From NCBI GenBank assembly GCA_016709575.1, contig JADJMM010000002.1, positions 496,001 to 560,000 on the forward strand: a stretch of 64,000 nt of DNA, in the 5' to 3' direction. The DNA comes from Sphingobacteriaceae bacterium (GTDB lineage Bacteria > Bacteroidota > Bacteroidia > B-17B0 > Aurantibacillaceae). The translations under genes were made by a program, and so were the position numbers. Numbering within the stretch: the first letter of the stretch is position 1; every line of letters starts with the position of its first letter. Below the pieces are notes generated by a model that did no database searches, was not told the origin of the DNA, and saw only the letters and a program-made list of their open reading frames with translations. Shown in pieces: positions 1 to 8,827 of this stretch.

Positions 1-395
1 TCCCAAATTAAATGTTCGGTGTTTAGGGTTTCGCCATTTTTATTTACCACCACTACATTATATTTCACTTCCATGCGTTTGCGTTGCGGATAATGAATGC
101 CGTAGTTTGCACTTAGAGTTGCTTCTTGTTTTTCATCTTTATTATAGAATCCCATAATTAATCCTTCAGGTAATAAAGTAAAAGGTTCTTTTACGTTCTT
201 ATCGTAGGTTAACATTTTCCCGGCTTTCAATACCATTTTAAGGCGTGACGAATCGGTGTAAATCATCGTGATACCTTTGCCTTGTTGTGTGGGAGAAACT
301 TTTGGCATGGCCAGCGCCATGATGTCGGAGCGTTTATTCTGACAAGAGAAAAAACAAATTGTTGTTGCAAGAATTATGAATTTCAAAATTCGCAT
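1..395 (-). CDS. lptC: LptC-like LPS-export lipoprotein (partial, N-terminal part)
   Basis: The gene runs off the left edge; about 131 N-terminal codons are present. The product starts MRILKFIILATTICFFSCQ, a lipoprotein signal peptide with Cys at residue 18. The following residues look like the LptC/YrbK family: a short linker, then beta-strand-rich sequence with 'YNKDEKQEATLSANYGIHYPQ' -like segments typical of the periplasmic LPS-transport fold. LptC would couple the inner-membrane LptBFG ATPase to the periplasmic LPS bridge. It follows the outer-membrane protein gene by 9 bases on the same strand, an order common in Bacteroidota (coaX, outer-membrane protein, then lptC or TPR genes). The family call rests on overall pattern and context, not on an alignment. 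Confidence 0.6.
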   Translation of the reverse strand, partial: MRILKFIILATTICFFSCQNKRSDIMALAMPKVSPTQQGKGITMIYTDSSRLKMVLKAGKMLTYDKNVKEPFTLLPEGLIMGFYNKDEKQEATLSANYGIHYPQRKRMEVKYNVVVVNKNGETLNTEHLIW

Positions 396-404
396 GCATA
401 CCAA

Positions 405-1832
405 TTAATCGTAACGGAATTTATTAAACCACTTATCGTTAAATGTGAAACCAACAATAATTCGAACGTACTTCTCTTGCATTAAACCATTGTTAACCGA
501 ACCCATTTGTCCGAATTGCGCACTTAAATTTACCATAGAGAATTGTCGGAATAAACCAACCGGTAAACCTAAACCAACTGTTGCTGCGTAATTATTAATC
601 ATTGTATTTTTAAGTTCGAGGAAACCTGTGTTGTAAAATGCACCGATGCGATATTGAATGCGACGAATATAAGCACCTGAACCCGCTGCATATTTATTGG
701 GCACGAAATTTAAACCAAAGGAAACACGGTATGAATTTTTCAACGTGTTTACATTATCCAAATAACGGAATTGTTGCCAATTAGTGTATGAAGCATCAAA
801 AGCGATATTAAGCATTTCGCCCTTTTTAATACTCATCCCAATACCTTGTTCGAGTGGTAACCGTATACTGGTTTTTTGATCAATAACGTAAATAAAAGTG
901 TCTTTTGCTACTTCATCACCAAAACCATTGAGTGAATAATTATAAGCGAGGTAAGAATTTTTAACTGAAATAGTATTTGGTATCGATACAAAATATCCAA
1001 AACCAATTCTTACTTTCTTTTTAAGTTCGCGTTTGCCAACTGAATCAATTACGAATGATGTTTGTAAACCGAAACACCCTGTAACATCACCATAATTGAC
1101 AGAGCGGTAACGGCGCGTATTATAATAATTTACTGAGCCGGGATAAATAACACTCGATGTTTGTAAAACATTTCCAAATAAATAATCGCCACGCACACCT
1201 AAACTTAAATCAGATAATAATTGTTTTGCGAATTTTTTGTTTTTGTATTTTTTAGTCTGATTATATTTGATCAAAGTATCGCGTTCGGCTGATGAATAAA
1301 ATTTAGTTAATACTTTTTTGAAAGGTAAAATACCGAAGCCAAGAAACACACGATTTACGCCTCCTTCACCAACATATTTATTCGTGATGTAACCGCCAAC
1401 AGCATCACTCCAGGTATCAGACTTCAAATTATATCCCACATTTGAAAAAGGTAAAATACCAAATGCCGCTCCGGCCCGTTGCTTAATAGGAAATCCTAAA
1501 CTGCCATAGGAAAAATTGACTGTCTTTGTTTTAACTTTAGACGTTCCGTTATTAAACTCACTAAACTGAGCAATACCACCCAACTCTAATGTTGTTAAAC
1601 GAATACCAGAAATAGTTGCAGGATTAGCCACATTAATAAAAAGTGGCGCAGTAGTATCCGGTTTAAAACCAATATAACTTCCTCCCATACCACCAATTTG
1701 TGCAAAAGCAGCGCTGTTTAATTCACCCAAACCAAAACGTGAATATGGACTAAAAGTTGAGTTTTGAGAAACTACCGAAGCCGAAACGCCAATTAAAAAA
1801 AACAGGAAAAGTATTTTAGAGTTTAATTTCAA
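405..1832 (-). CDS. Outer-membrane beta-barrel-like protein, 475 aa
   Basis: The protein begins with a signal peptide (residues 1-22, ending ASVVSQ) followed by 'STFSPYSRFGLGEL', the start typical of Bacteroidota outer-membrane proteins of the PorV/FadL-like size class. The rest alternates polar and hydrophobic/aromatic residues (short strands such as 'VRIGFGYFVSIP' and 'VNLSAQFGQMG'), as in a transmembrane beta-barrel. It ends with an aromatic-rich strand and no T9SS tail. It lies 8 bases after coaX and 9 before lptC on the same strand, so the three are probably co-transcribed. The function is not known. The barrel fold is an inference from sequence texture and context. Confidence 0.65.
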   Translation of the reverse strand: MKLNSKILFLFFLIGVSASVVSQNSTFSPYSRFGLGELNSAAFAQIGGMGGSYIGFKPDTTAPLFINVANPATISGIRLTTLELGGIAQFSEFNNGTSKVKTKTVNFSYGSLGFPIKQRAGAAFGILPFSNVGYNLKSDTWSDAVGGYITNKYVGEGGVNRVFLGFGILPFKKVLTKFYSSAERDTLIKYNQTKKYKNKKFAKQLLSDLSLGVRGDYLFGNVLQTSSVIYPGSVNYYNTRRYRSVNYGDVTGCFGLQTSFVIDSVGKRELKKKVRIGFGYFVSIPNTISVKNSYLAYNYSLNGFGDEVAKDTFIYVIDQKTSIRLPLEQGIGMSIKKGEMLNIAFDASYTNWQQFRYLDNVNTLKNSYRVSFGLNFVPNKYAAGSGAYIRRIQYRIGAFYNTGFLELKNTMINNYAATVGLGLPVGLFRQFSMVNLSAQFGQMGSVNNGLMQEKYVRIIVGFTFNDKWFNKFRYD

Positions 1833-1840
1833 TGGCTGTT

Positions 1841-2560
1841 TTAAGAATTGTATATCAAAATTTCGTTAAGCCCTACCAATACAAGGTGGGGGTGCGCAAA
1901 GATGCGATTTTTTAGGTGTTTTGCAAAGAAATCAGTGTCGCCGCCCGTTACAACAATTGTTAAATCAGGGTATAATTTTTTATATTCATTTATAACGCCA
2001 TCTGTCTCTTGCAAAATGCCATTTATTACCCCTGATAAAATGGATTCTTCGGTGTTTTGACCGATTAATTTATCAAATTCATCAGGCATTGAAATCAGAG
2101 GCAATTTATCGGTAAAATGTTGCAGTGCTTTAAAACGCATTTGCAAACCTGGCGATATAGCGCCTCCTAAATATTCAGCCTTTTCGCTGGTGAAATTAAA
2201 TTTTAAACAAGTGCCCGCATCAATAACCAAACTGTTTTTAAGAGGGTATAAACTATAAGCACCAACTGCTGCCGCCAAACGATCGGACCCTAAAGTAGAG
2301 GCGCTTTTATACAAATTTTTGAGTGGGATTTTGGTTTCAGAAGTAAAAAAACGGATATCCTTAATATGATGCAGTGCCTCTGTAATTTGAGTATCTGCAT
2401 TAACCACAGAACCAATAATACAACTTTTGGCTTCATTGTAAAAAGCCCTATCCGCTATTAATTCTTTTACTGAATTATAGGCTTTGGCCTCAATTAATTG
2501 CTGCCCCTTAAACAAAGCAGCTTTTACTCGGGTATTGCCAAAATCAATTATCAGGTTCAT
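1841..2560 (-). CDS. coaX: Type III pantothenate kinase
   Basis: This enzyme phosphorylates pantothenate, the first step of coenzyme A synthesis, in the cytoplasm. The 239-residue protein has the type III (CoaX, acetate-kinase/actin fold) motifs: DFGNTR at 6-11 for phosphate binding, GSDR at 91-94, DAGTC at 114-118 and GGAISPG at 132-138. The length is normal for Bacteroidota CoaX. It is the first gene of a minus-strand group with the outer-membrane protein and lptC downstream. The start ATG is the first in the open frame and puts the DxGNT motif at its usual position. Confidence 0.95.
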   Translation of the reverse strand: MNLIIDFGNTRVKAALFKGQQLIEAKAYNSVKELIADRAFYNEAKSCIIGSVVNADTQITEALHHIKDIRFFTSETKIPLKNLYKSASTLGSDRLAAAVGAYSLYPLKNSLVIDAGTCLKFNFTSEKAEYLGGAISPGLQMRFKALQHFTDKLPLISMPDEFDKLIGQNTEESILSGVINGILQETDGVINEYKKLYPDLTIVVTGGDTDFFAKHLKNRIFAHPHLVLVGLNEILIYNS

Positions 2561-2622
2561 TATGGGACTAAGTTAAGTAAAATGAGGGGTTTGAGAATGA
2601 AATGAGTTATTTTTACCTGCTT

Positions 2623-2653
2623 TTTGGCAGAATAGATTAAAATTGTATTTTTG
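2623..2653 (+). promoter_or_regulatory. Bacteroidota-type promoter for tRNA-Phe
   Basis: TTTG at 2623-2626 and TATTTTTG at 2646-2653 are separated by 19 bases. This matches the primary-sigma consensus of Bacteroidota (TTTG, 19-21 bases, TAnnTTTG). Transcription would start near 2660, giving a short 5' leader before the tRNA at 2688. Confidence 0.75.
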
Positions 2654-2687
2654 CATCCTCAAAATGGCGGATAAAACTGCCACGGCT

Positions 2688-2760
2688 GGTACCTTAGCTC
2701 AGTCGGTAGAGCAAAGGACTGAAAATCCTTGTGTCCCTGGTTCGATTCCTGGAGGTACCA
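2688..2760 (+). tRNA. tRNA-Phe (GAA)
   Basis: A 73-nt cloverleaf is visible. The acceptor stem GGTACCT (2688-2694) pairs with AGGTACC (2753-2759), with A2760 as discriminator. The anticodon stem AAGGA/TCCTT flanks loop CTGAAAA with anticodon GAA at 2721-2723. The T loop TTCGATT is normal. CCA is not encoded. It has its own promoter upstream and its own terminator downstream, so it is a single-gene unit between minus-strand genes. Confidence 0.97.
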
Positions 2761-2767
2761 CAAAAAA

Positions 2768-2790
2768 CCCTGCAAATTGCAGGGTTTTTT
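2768..2790 (+). terminator. Rho-independent terminator of tRNA-Phe
   Basis: CCCTGCAA (2768-2775) pairs perfectly with TTGCAGGG (2777-2784) and is followed by six T. On the other strand the upstream A run also gives T residues, so it could work in both directions. Confidence 0.9.
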
Positions 2791-2809
2791 ATTTCATGAA
2801 TCTTTAAGC

Positions 2810-3583
2810 TTAACCTTTTTCTTTCTTATTTATATACAGAAGACAACTGACTATCGTAAAGAAAACAAAGTAGATAGTTGCCATCCAATGAATTCTTAGC
2901 GGACAAACAACATCGGCGTTTGGTCCAACGAAGGTTAGAGTACAAAAAATGTATGGGATTAAATAACCATGTTTCCAGTTCATCGCGATCATGGATGCGA
3001 CAAACAAGCCAATTCCAAAACCAAGAGGCACAAGAAAATTCTTAAATTGAATACTCAACAAATATTGCAGTGCTATGATTGGCAAACAACTAATGAAAAA
3101 TTTAATATTAGACTTTATCCAGAATTCCCATGGGACTTGCTTCAGGAAAAGGAATTCCCTGAATATTATGCTTGGCAACATGCCGGATAAATAAATTCCG
3201 AGATTAAATAAAATAAAGAATTGCATCATCATCGCAACTATTACCGAAAGCTTAGAAAAGAAAATGACGGTCAATGATTGCGGACTTGTATGCAATTGCT
3301 TCCAGGTATTATTCTTGTACTCCAATTGCGTGATCAAACTTGTTGCTAAAATAACCCCGAACGGTAACATGAAGATGGCCATAGATTGCCACGACTGTCT
3401 GAAAAGTATTTCCCAAAAATGTTCCGACTTTACTGAAGAATACAGATTGTCAAAATCTACGATTCGCGCAATCACAAATATTACAGGAATCAAAAAAGCG
3501 CCAACTATCATAAGCCAGGTTGCTGCACTACGCTTTCTCTTTAACCATTCACTTTGAAAACTATGTATAAAAACTTTAACCAT
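2810..3583 (-). CDS. ABC-2 type transporter permease
   Basis: A 257-residue integral membrane protein with about six hydrophobic segments (roughly residues 22-42, 60-80, 100-125, 150-170, 180-200 and 225-247). It resembles the permeases of bacteriocin/lantibiotic-immunity type ABC-2 exporters. An upstream ATG at 3619 is open but would overlap the ATPase gene by 35 bases. The ATG at 3583 starts one base after the ATPase stop and precedes the conserved 'SFQSEWLKRKRS' segment, so I prefer it. It forms a two-gene operon with the ATPase at 3585-4490. The substrate is not evident from sequence. Confidence 0.85.
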   Translation of the reverse strand: MVKVFIHSFQSEWLKRKRSAATWLMIVGAFLIPVIFVIARIVDFDNLYSSVKSEHFWEILFRQSWQSMAIFMLPFGVILATSLITQLEYKNNTWKQLHTSPQSLTVIFFSKLSVIVAMMMQFFILFNLGIYLSGMLPSIIFREFLFLKQVPWEFWIKSNIKFFISCLPIIALQYLLSIQFKNFLVPLGFGIGLFVASMIAMNWKHGYLIPYIFCTLTFVGPNADVVCPLRIHWMATIYFVFFTIVSCLLYINKKEKG

Positions 3584-3584
3584 A

Positions 3585-4490
3585 TTAGTTGTTAGTGATT
3601 TCGATAAAAATACTTTCAAGATCGTTCTTTACTGAACTTATTTCGTATATCTTAATTTTGTTCTTCACTAACTCTTCTGTGAGTATTGCTATTTTCTCTC
3701 TTTCTACGATTGGCATAATAATCTTTCCGTTTTTTGTTTCTGAGACCATATCGTTATCCTTAAAAATCTTAGATGCCTTCTCAGCATCATTGGTATCAAA
3801 AACAAGATGAGAAGATTGCTTTTGCTTATTTAGCAATTCATCTAACGTTCCCTGGAAAATAACATTACCCTTATTAATGATGCCGACATGCGTTACCAGT
3901 TTCTCTATTTCAGAAAGTAAATGACTTGATACAAGAATAGTGATTCTGTTTTCACGATTCAGTTTCTTTAATAATTCCCTGATCTCAATTATTCCGTTTG
4001 GATCTAAACCATTGGTGGGCTCATCCAAAATAAGTACTGAAGGATTATGCAGCATTGACAAAGCAATACTTAAACGTTGCTTCATTCCTAAAGAAAATTG
4101 AGAAACTTTTTTCTTCTCTGTATTTTCTAATCCTACCAAAGCCAAAACCTCGGCGATGCGACTAATTGGGCATTGATATATTTTTTGAAAAATTTTTAGA
4201 TTTTCGATGGCGGTAAGATGTCCGTATAAAGATGGCGTTTCTATTAAAGAACCAACTTTTTTCAATATCTCGATACGGTTTTCCTGAAACGGTTTTCCGA
4301 ATACTAATATATCTCCTGTTTGTTTTTTAAGTAATCCTAAGATCAATCTTAAAGTAGTGGTTTTACCTGCGCCGTTTGGACCTAAGAATCCATAAATGCT
4401 TCCTTCCGGCACTTGAAGGTTTATATTATTCAGTACAACTTCTAAAGTAGAAAATCGATGTGTTAAATTTTTTGTTTCGATGCAAAACAT
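3585..4490 (-). CDS. ABC transporter ATP-binding protein
   Basis: ATPase subunit of 301 residues. Walker A GPNGAGKTT lies at 37-45, the signature SLGMKQRL at 132-139 and Walker B with catalytic Glu (LILDEP) at 153-158; the switch His sits in 'LVSSHLLSE'. The extra C-terminal part (about 215-301) is the domain usual in the CcmA/bacitracin-exporter class of ABC-2 transporters. It would drive the permease encoded directly downstream. The pair follows the four-gene TPR operon on the same strand with a 29-base gap, but I see no clear functional link to it. Confidence 0.92.
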   Translation of the reverse strand: MFCIETKNLTHRFSTLEVVLNNINLQVPEGSIYGFLGPNGAGKTTTLRLILGLLKKQTGDILVFGKPFQENRIEILKKVGSLIETPSLYGHLTAIENLKIFQKIYQCPISRIAEVLALVGLENTEKKKVSQFSLGMKQRLSIALSMLHNPSVLILDEPTNGLDPNGIIEIRELLKKLNRENRITILVSSHLLSEIEKLVTHVGIINKGNVIFQGTLDELLNKQKQSSHLVFDTNDAEKASKIFKDNDMVSETKNGKIIMPIVEREKIAILTEELVKNKIKIYEISSVKNDLESIFIEITNN

Positions 4491-4519
4491 ACTACTATAA
4501 CGTTCTTTTTAGATATTTA

Positions 4520-5977
4520 TTACTTCCTCAACCTACTCATGGCCTTCGTCAAATATATTTCACTTGGCATTAAAGCGGTTTGGATGCGGCGGGCATATTG
4601 AATGCTGTCAACAATCTCTTTTTGTTTTTCTTCCACTAACGTTTTTTGTGCTTCTATCAGTTTGTTCTTCCTTTTATTCTGAAGGAAACTTCTGTAAATG
4701 ACAAGAGCAAGAAGAAGTACCAACGCAAAACCACCAATAAATGTATTGCGGATGATAATTTGCTTTTGCTTTTCTTCCTCATTTTTCAAATCCTTTTTTT
4801 CTTGTTCAGCCTTGGCTTCTTGCTCTTTTTTGTCGTATTCAATTCTAAATTGAGAGCGGATTGTGGCCTTTTGTGTTTCTTCGTTCTTAATGCTATCGCG
4901 CATTAATACATACAATTCATAATTACGCAGAGCATTGTTGTAATCCCCTTTCAGCTCGTAAACATTCATTAAAAGAAATGCTGCATGTTTTATCTTTTCA
5001 GGAAAACCAATTTGCGTAGCAATTTCTACAGCTTTTTTTCCGGCCACTATGGCTTTATCATACATCTTAAGTTCTACATATGCATTTCCTAAAAAAACGA
5101 ACGTTCCTGACGCTCCATTTTTGTCTCCAATTTCTTCGTGTAATTTTAAACTTCTTTCGTGAAAAGTTAATGCTTTAATGGCATCACCTTGTTCGCAATA
5201 CAATCCACCAATATTATTTAATGTGCTTGCTATTGCACTTTTATCCAAACCCTCTTCTCTTATTTTTAAACTTTTTAATAAATACTCCAAGGCTTTAGAA
5301 AGATTACCTTCCTCCTTATACATTACGCCCAAATTATTTAGAGAAACGCCAGTGCCGCTCTTATCACTAATTTCTTCTCTTATCTTTAAACATTTTTCAT
5401 AATAATCCCTTGCTTTAATTTTATCGCCTTGCATATCATAAATGTATCCGATGTTATTTAAAGCTCCTCCAATTCCTTTTTTATCTCCTAGTTTTTCAAA
5501 TATCCCTAAACATTTCCCGAAGAAATCAAGGGCCTTTGGAATGTCACCCTGATCCATATAAATAAAACCAATGTTATTAATAATCCCTGCTTCACTGGCA
5601 GCGTCACTTATACTTTGTGTAATCTTTAATGCCTTTTCATAATAATCAATAGCAGAAATTAAATTCCCTTTACTGTGCGCGAGATAACCAAGATTAGTAT
5701 ATGATCCGGAAAGATATTTGGAATAATACTTGTGTAAATCGCTTCCGGGTTTAATAGAGACAAGATTCTTTTTAGCTATCTCACCCATCTGTTCGTTGAA
5801 GGCCGGCCACTCTTTTTCATCGGTGTTATCTACCAATTGACTCAATATATAACAACGAGATGTATCGTGACTTGCTGTATTAAGAGCTTGCTTCAAAGAA
5901 TCAACAAATTCATTCTGCGAATATAAATTCACTGAAACGAACCAACTAAAAACAATTATGAAACGAATTGCGCTCAA
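4520..5977 (-). CDS. TPR protein with TM helix and coiled coil, ends before a PP2C domain
   Basis: A 485-residue protein with signal peptide (1-20), about seven TPR units of roughly 40 residues between 75 and 370 (repeated 'LNNIGxxYxxxGDxxKALxxYEKxLKI' pattern), a charged helix, a single membrane segment near 408-427 and a cytoplasmic coiled coil ending 'KEIVDSIQYARRIQTALMPS'. In related Bacteroidota proteins this segment leads into a SpoIIE-like PP2C phosphatase domain; here the protein stops about 15 residues later. Its start overlaps the stop of the paralogue upstream by four bases (ATGA), so the two are translationally coupled. It is probably a periplasmic-sensing scaffold; the partner is unknown. 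Confidence 0.85.
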   Translation of the reverse strand: MSAIRFIIVFSWFVSVNLYSQNEFVDSLKQALNTASHDTSRCYILSQLVDNTDEKEWPAFNEQMGEIAKKNLVSIKPGSDLHKYYSKYLSGSYTNLGYLAHSKGNLISAIDYYEKALKITQSISDAASEAGIINNIGFIYMDQGDIPKALDFFGKCLGIFEKLGDKKGIGGALNNIGYIYDMQGDKIKARDYYEKCLKIREEISDKSGTGVSLNNLGVMYKEEGNLSKALEYLLKSLKIREEGLDKSAIASTLNNIGGLYCEQGDAIKALTFHERSLKLHEEIGDKNGASGTFVFLGNAYVELKMYDKAIVAGKKAVEIATQIGFPEKIKHAAFLLMNVYELKGDYNNALRNYELYVLMRDSIKNEETQKATIRSQFRIEYDKKEQEAKAEQEKKDLKNEEEKQKQIIIRNTFIGGFALVLLLALVIYRSFLQNKRKNKLIEAQKTLVEEKQKEIVDSIQYARRIQTALMPSEIYLTKAMSRLRK

Positions 5978-7563
5978 TCTTTTATCCTGAGTTTGTTTAA
6001 TGTTTTTTCAAAATACTTCTCATTTGGCATTAAAGCCTTTTGTATTCGTTGTGCGTAATAAATACTATCTACAATTTCCTTCTGCTTCATCTCCACTAAC
6101 AATTTTTGTGCTTCTATTACTTTGTTCTTTTTCTTGTTCTGAATAAAACCTTTTAGGATAACAATGGCTAAAATTAACACCATTGAAAAACCACCGATGA
6201 AAGAATTTCTAATCATAATCTGCTTCTGTTTTTCTTCAGCGCTTATTAGATCTTTTTTCTCTTGTTCCAATCTAGCTTGCTTTTCCTTTCTATCGTATTC
6301 AATTTTAAATTGAGAACGGATAGATGCTTTTTGAATTTCCTGATTATTTAAACTATCCTGCATTCTATTAAAGAGCTTGTAATTCAGAAATGCATTCTTA
6401 CTATCACCCTTCGCTTTATAGATTTTATACAAAATATTTGCGCCGGATTTTAATGATTCCGGATAACCTAATTCCTGACTAATCTTCATCGACCGCAAAG
6501 CTAATTGTAAAGCTTTGTTGTAATCCTTCAGATGAAAATATGAACTGCTCATTCTTTTTAACATAACAGAAACACCGTGTTTATCTCCTATTTCTTCATC
6601 AATTTTTATATTCTTTTCATAGTATTGCAACGCCGAACTAAAATCTCCTTTCCTTTCATAAACCGAACCAATGTTACCGTACATTGAACTGATGCCGCTG
6701 TTACTCTTAACATCTTCATATATTTTTAAGGCCCGTAGATAATACTCCATCGCTTTTTCACTGTCACCTTTCGTAAAATACATATAACCTATGTTATTTA
6801 ATGATTCCGCGATTCCTTTTTTATGCGAAATCTCTTCCCGTATTTTCAAACTTTTCAAATGATATTCCATTCCTTTATTAAAATCACCAAGATCATCATA
6901 AATAAGAGCAATGTTGTTGATGGCCTGCGCCACTCCTTTCTTATCGCCTAACTCTTCTAATAATTTTAAACTTTGTCTATAATAATCCAATGCTTTAGGA
7001 ATATCACCCATACTCTTATAAATAGCTCCAATATTATTTATGCCATTAGCTTCCGAAACCTTATCACCAACCTCATGACTAATCATTACGCTGTTTAAAA
7101 AACACTCCAGTTCCTTTGAAATATTTCCCTGAGTGTGGTAAACAATTCCAATATTATTTAATGATTGCGCGTAACCTGCTTTATCGCCTATTTCTTCCTG
7201 AATCTTCATACTCTTATCCAAATATTCAATAGCGCGTGGAAGATCTCCGTTTACCTGAGCAAGATAACCTATGTTATTTAGGGTAGAGCCAAAAACTCTG
7301 AGATAAAACTTATATAATACTTTATTGTTCTTGGAAGTAATCAGATTTTGCTCGGAAAGTTTCTTTAATTGTTCGTTATAAAGTGGCCAGATATTATCAT
7401 CACTTTCAGCTTCTATCATAACATTAAGGATATGACATCGAATAGTATCATGCTTAGCATTCTTTAAAGCGAGTTTTAAAGAATCCATTGCTCCATCTTG
7501 AGCATGCAATCCTATTCTCAAAAATAAAACTGCAACACAAACTATGCGTAAGTTAAACTTCAC
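5974..7563 (-). CDS. TPR protein with TM helix and coiled coil, paralogue of its downstream neighbour
   Basis: A 529-residue protein with signal peptide (about 1-21), around eight TPR units (about 90-400), one membrane segment near 452-472 and a C-terminal coiled coil ending 'DSIYYAQRIQKALMPNEKY' plus about a dozen residues. It is closely similar to the 4520-5977 product across the whole length, including 'RSQFKIEYDRKE' and the membrane helix, so the pair arose by tandem duplication. It lacks a catalytic domain. It overlaps both neighbours by four bases, in an operon with the barrel-like and small exported proteins upstream. A likely role is sensing or scaffolding at the inner membrane; this is inference. 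Confidence 0.85.
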   Translation of the reverse strand: MKFNLRIVCVAVLFLRIGLHAQDGAMDSLKLALKNAKHDTIRCHILNVMIEAESDDNIWPLYNEQLKKLSEQNLITSKNNKVLYKFYLRVFGSTLNNIGYLAQVNGDLPRAIEYLDKSMKIQEEIGDKAGYAQSLNNIGIVYHTQGNISKELECFLNSVMISHEVGDKVSEANGINNIGAIYKSMGDIPKALDYYRQSLKLLEELGDKKGVAQAINNIALIYDDLGDFNKGMEYHLKSLKIREEISHKKGIAESLNNIGYMYFTKGDSEKAMEYYLRALKIYEDVKSNSGISSMYGNIGSVYERKGDFSSALQYYEKNIKIDEEIGDKHGVSVMLKRMSSSYFHLKDYNKALQLALRSMKISQELGYPESLKSGANILYKIYKAKGDSKNAFLNYKLFNRMQDSLNNQEIQKASIRSQFKIEYDRKEKQARLEQEKKDLISAEEKQKQIMIRNSFIGGFSMVLILAIVILKGFIQNKKKNKVIEAQKLLVEMKQKEIVDSIYYAQRIQKALMPNEKYFEKTLNKLRIKD

Positions 7564-8205
7564 CTTATTTTTTTCCTTTTCTTAAACGAAGGAATATCGA
7601 TGCCTGTACCAACCATAAACATTAAACCGGTTGTTTCCTGATACATGCCCTGAATTGGATTTAAATAAGAATACAAACCAATACCCACAAAACTACGCCA
7701 TTGTATGTAGTTCAAAAATTTCAAATCAATCTCCGCTCCTATTGCACCTTCAAGTGTCGACAATTTCACATCATTCCAATTTCTCGGGATACTATCTTGT
7801 GTTAGGGATGTTTCTTCTTTAACTCGCTGATAACCTAATTGGGTATTGTTTATATATTGTACGTAGCTAAACAAACTTATTCGGCAACTTCCATTATTAG
7901 ATTCAGGAAATCCCATTCCTAATTGCTCCTCACCATCCATACCTGCTAAAATGTAAGAATAACTTAAACGTCCGCCCGTTAATTGCATAGAACGCTTGTG
8001 CATACACGGACCTAGTCTAAAACTATTCCTTCCTTTACTCATGGTTAAATGAGCACCATAAAAACCACCATGTCCGTTGTTTGATAAATTAATATCGAAA
8101 CCAAAACCCACGTACACTTTTTTAGGTGCTTCCTGCGCCTTAAAATTTAAAGCGGCTAAAAATAATGTAACAGTAATTAATAATATTAGTTTTAGTTTTT
8201 TTCAT
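7560..8205 (-). CDS. Exported barrel-like protein, frameshifted next to its start codon
   Basis: The long open frame (7560-8117) lacks an ATG and opens with a GTG. Extending that frame upstream reads KKLKLILLITVTLFLAALNF then KAQEAPKK, a textbook signal peptide. The only ATG in place is at 8203-8205, one frame off: ATG is followed by seven A (plus-strand T run 8196-8202), and six A would give MKKLKLILLITV continuous with the rest (214 residues). ATG also overlaps the stop of the upstream gene (ATGA), matching the coupling elsewhere in this operon. The mature part is rich in beta-strand-like sequence ('YVGFGFDINLS', 'FVGIGLYSYL') and is probably an outer-membrane barrel of unknown function. 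Confidence 0.75.
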
Positions 8206-8555
8206 TGCGGTGTTGGTGGTGCAGGGATTTTGCGTTCTGTAAAATACTCTATTTTATATTTCTTCTTCCCCTTTTTCTTTAGTACAAATTCACACTCGTT
8301 GCCAGTTCCAAAAAAAGTAATAACCGTATTGGCCTCCTTTATTTTTGGATTATTGAAAATGATTTTAGTTTGGTATTTTTTTACGGTAAGGTTTTCTGCT
8401 TTCACACGGGTTTGCGGCGTCATGTTAACACGTTCTCCATTCAAAATTAAAGTGAACTGCTCGCCTTCATTACAAAATACCACTAAATTATTTACAATTT
8501 GTGAAGAGGATACAAAAGCTGAAAAGAAAAATAAGACTACTAAGAGGCGTTTCAT
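8202..8555 (-). CDS. Small exported protein, 117 aa, first gene of the TPR operon
   Basis: The protein has a signal peptide (about 1-18, ending VSSSQ) and a short beta-rich domain with 'NNLVVFCNEGEQFTLILNGERVN', which resembles the N-terminal segment of DUF4476-type Bacteroidota exported proteins. It then has a very basic stretch 'KKKGKKKYK' and a proline-rich end (PAPPTPQ). It is the first gene of the four-gene overlapping operon (8555 to 4520), and its stop overlaps the next ATG. No enzyme motif is visible. The DUF4476 resemblance is from memory of the family and should be treated as tentative. Confidence 0.7.
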   Translation of the reverse strand: MKRLLVVLFFFSAFVSSSQIVNNLVVFCNEGEQFTLILNGERVNMTPQTRVKAENLTVKKYQTKIIFNNPKIKEANTVITFFGTGNECEFVLKKKGKKKYKIEYFTERKIPAPPTPQ

Positions 8556-8595
8556 GCGTAATTAATTTCTTTCAAGGTCTGAAAAAATATCCAAT

Positions 8596-8629
8596 AAAAA
8601 AAGCCCCCCAACAGTATTGTTGAGGAGCT
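8596..8629 (-). terminator. Terminator after the 46-aa Cys-rich gene
   Basis: On the minus strand AGCTCCTCAACA pairs with TGTTGGGGGGCT (12 pairs, two of them wobble) around a four-base loop, followed by a run of seven T. It lies directly downstream of the gene ending at 8647. Confidence 0.85.
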
Positions 8630-8646
8630 TTTCTATAGCTTAAATA

Positions 8647-8787
8647 TTACTTCTTGCAGCAATCGTCTACCGGGCAACAAGTTCCCTGCGGACAAATTGG
8701 ACAATCAGTAGTGCCAAGGTTATTGGCAACTAATGCAGCTCCGGTTGTTACCAATAAGGCAGCACCGATAATTATGATCTTTTTCAT
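8647..8787 (-). CDS. Small Cys-rich exported peptide, 46 aa
   Basis: A short frame with ATG at 8787 and TAA at 8647. The product starts MKKIIIIGAALLVTTGAALVA, a signal peptide or membrane anchor, and ends 'DCPICPQGTCCPVDDCCKK', six Cys within 17 residues. A strong terminator follows, and a separate Cys-rich gene precedes it on the same strand. The Cys spacing (CxxC, CC, CC) suggests metal binding in the envelope. It lies beside the arsenic/metal genes, which supports that reading, but I do not recognise the family. Confidence 0.75.
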   Translation of the reverse strand: MKKIIIIGAALLVTTGAALVANNLGTTDCPICPQGTCCPVDDCCKK

Positions 8788-8827
8788 ATTAAAGTGTTTT
8801 TAAAATTTAAATAAATAATTGGATTGT

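Noticed and set aside
8077..8565. A plus-strand open frame of 162 codons over the small exported protein and barrel genes
   Set aside because: It is antisense to two coupled genes with signal peptides, its composition is not protein-like, and it has no promoter or context.
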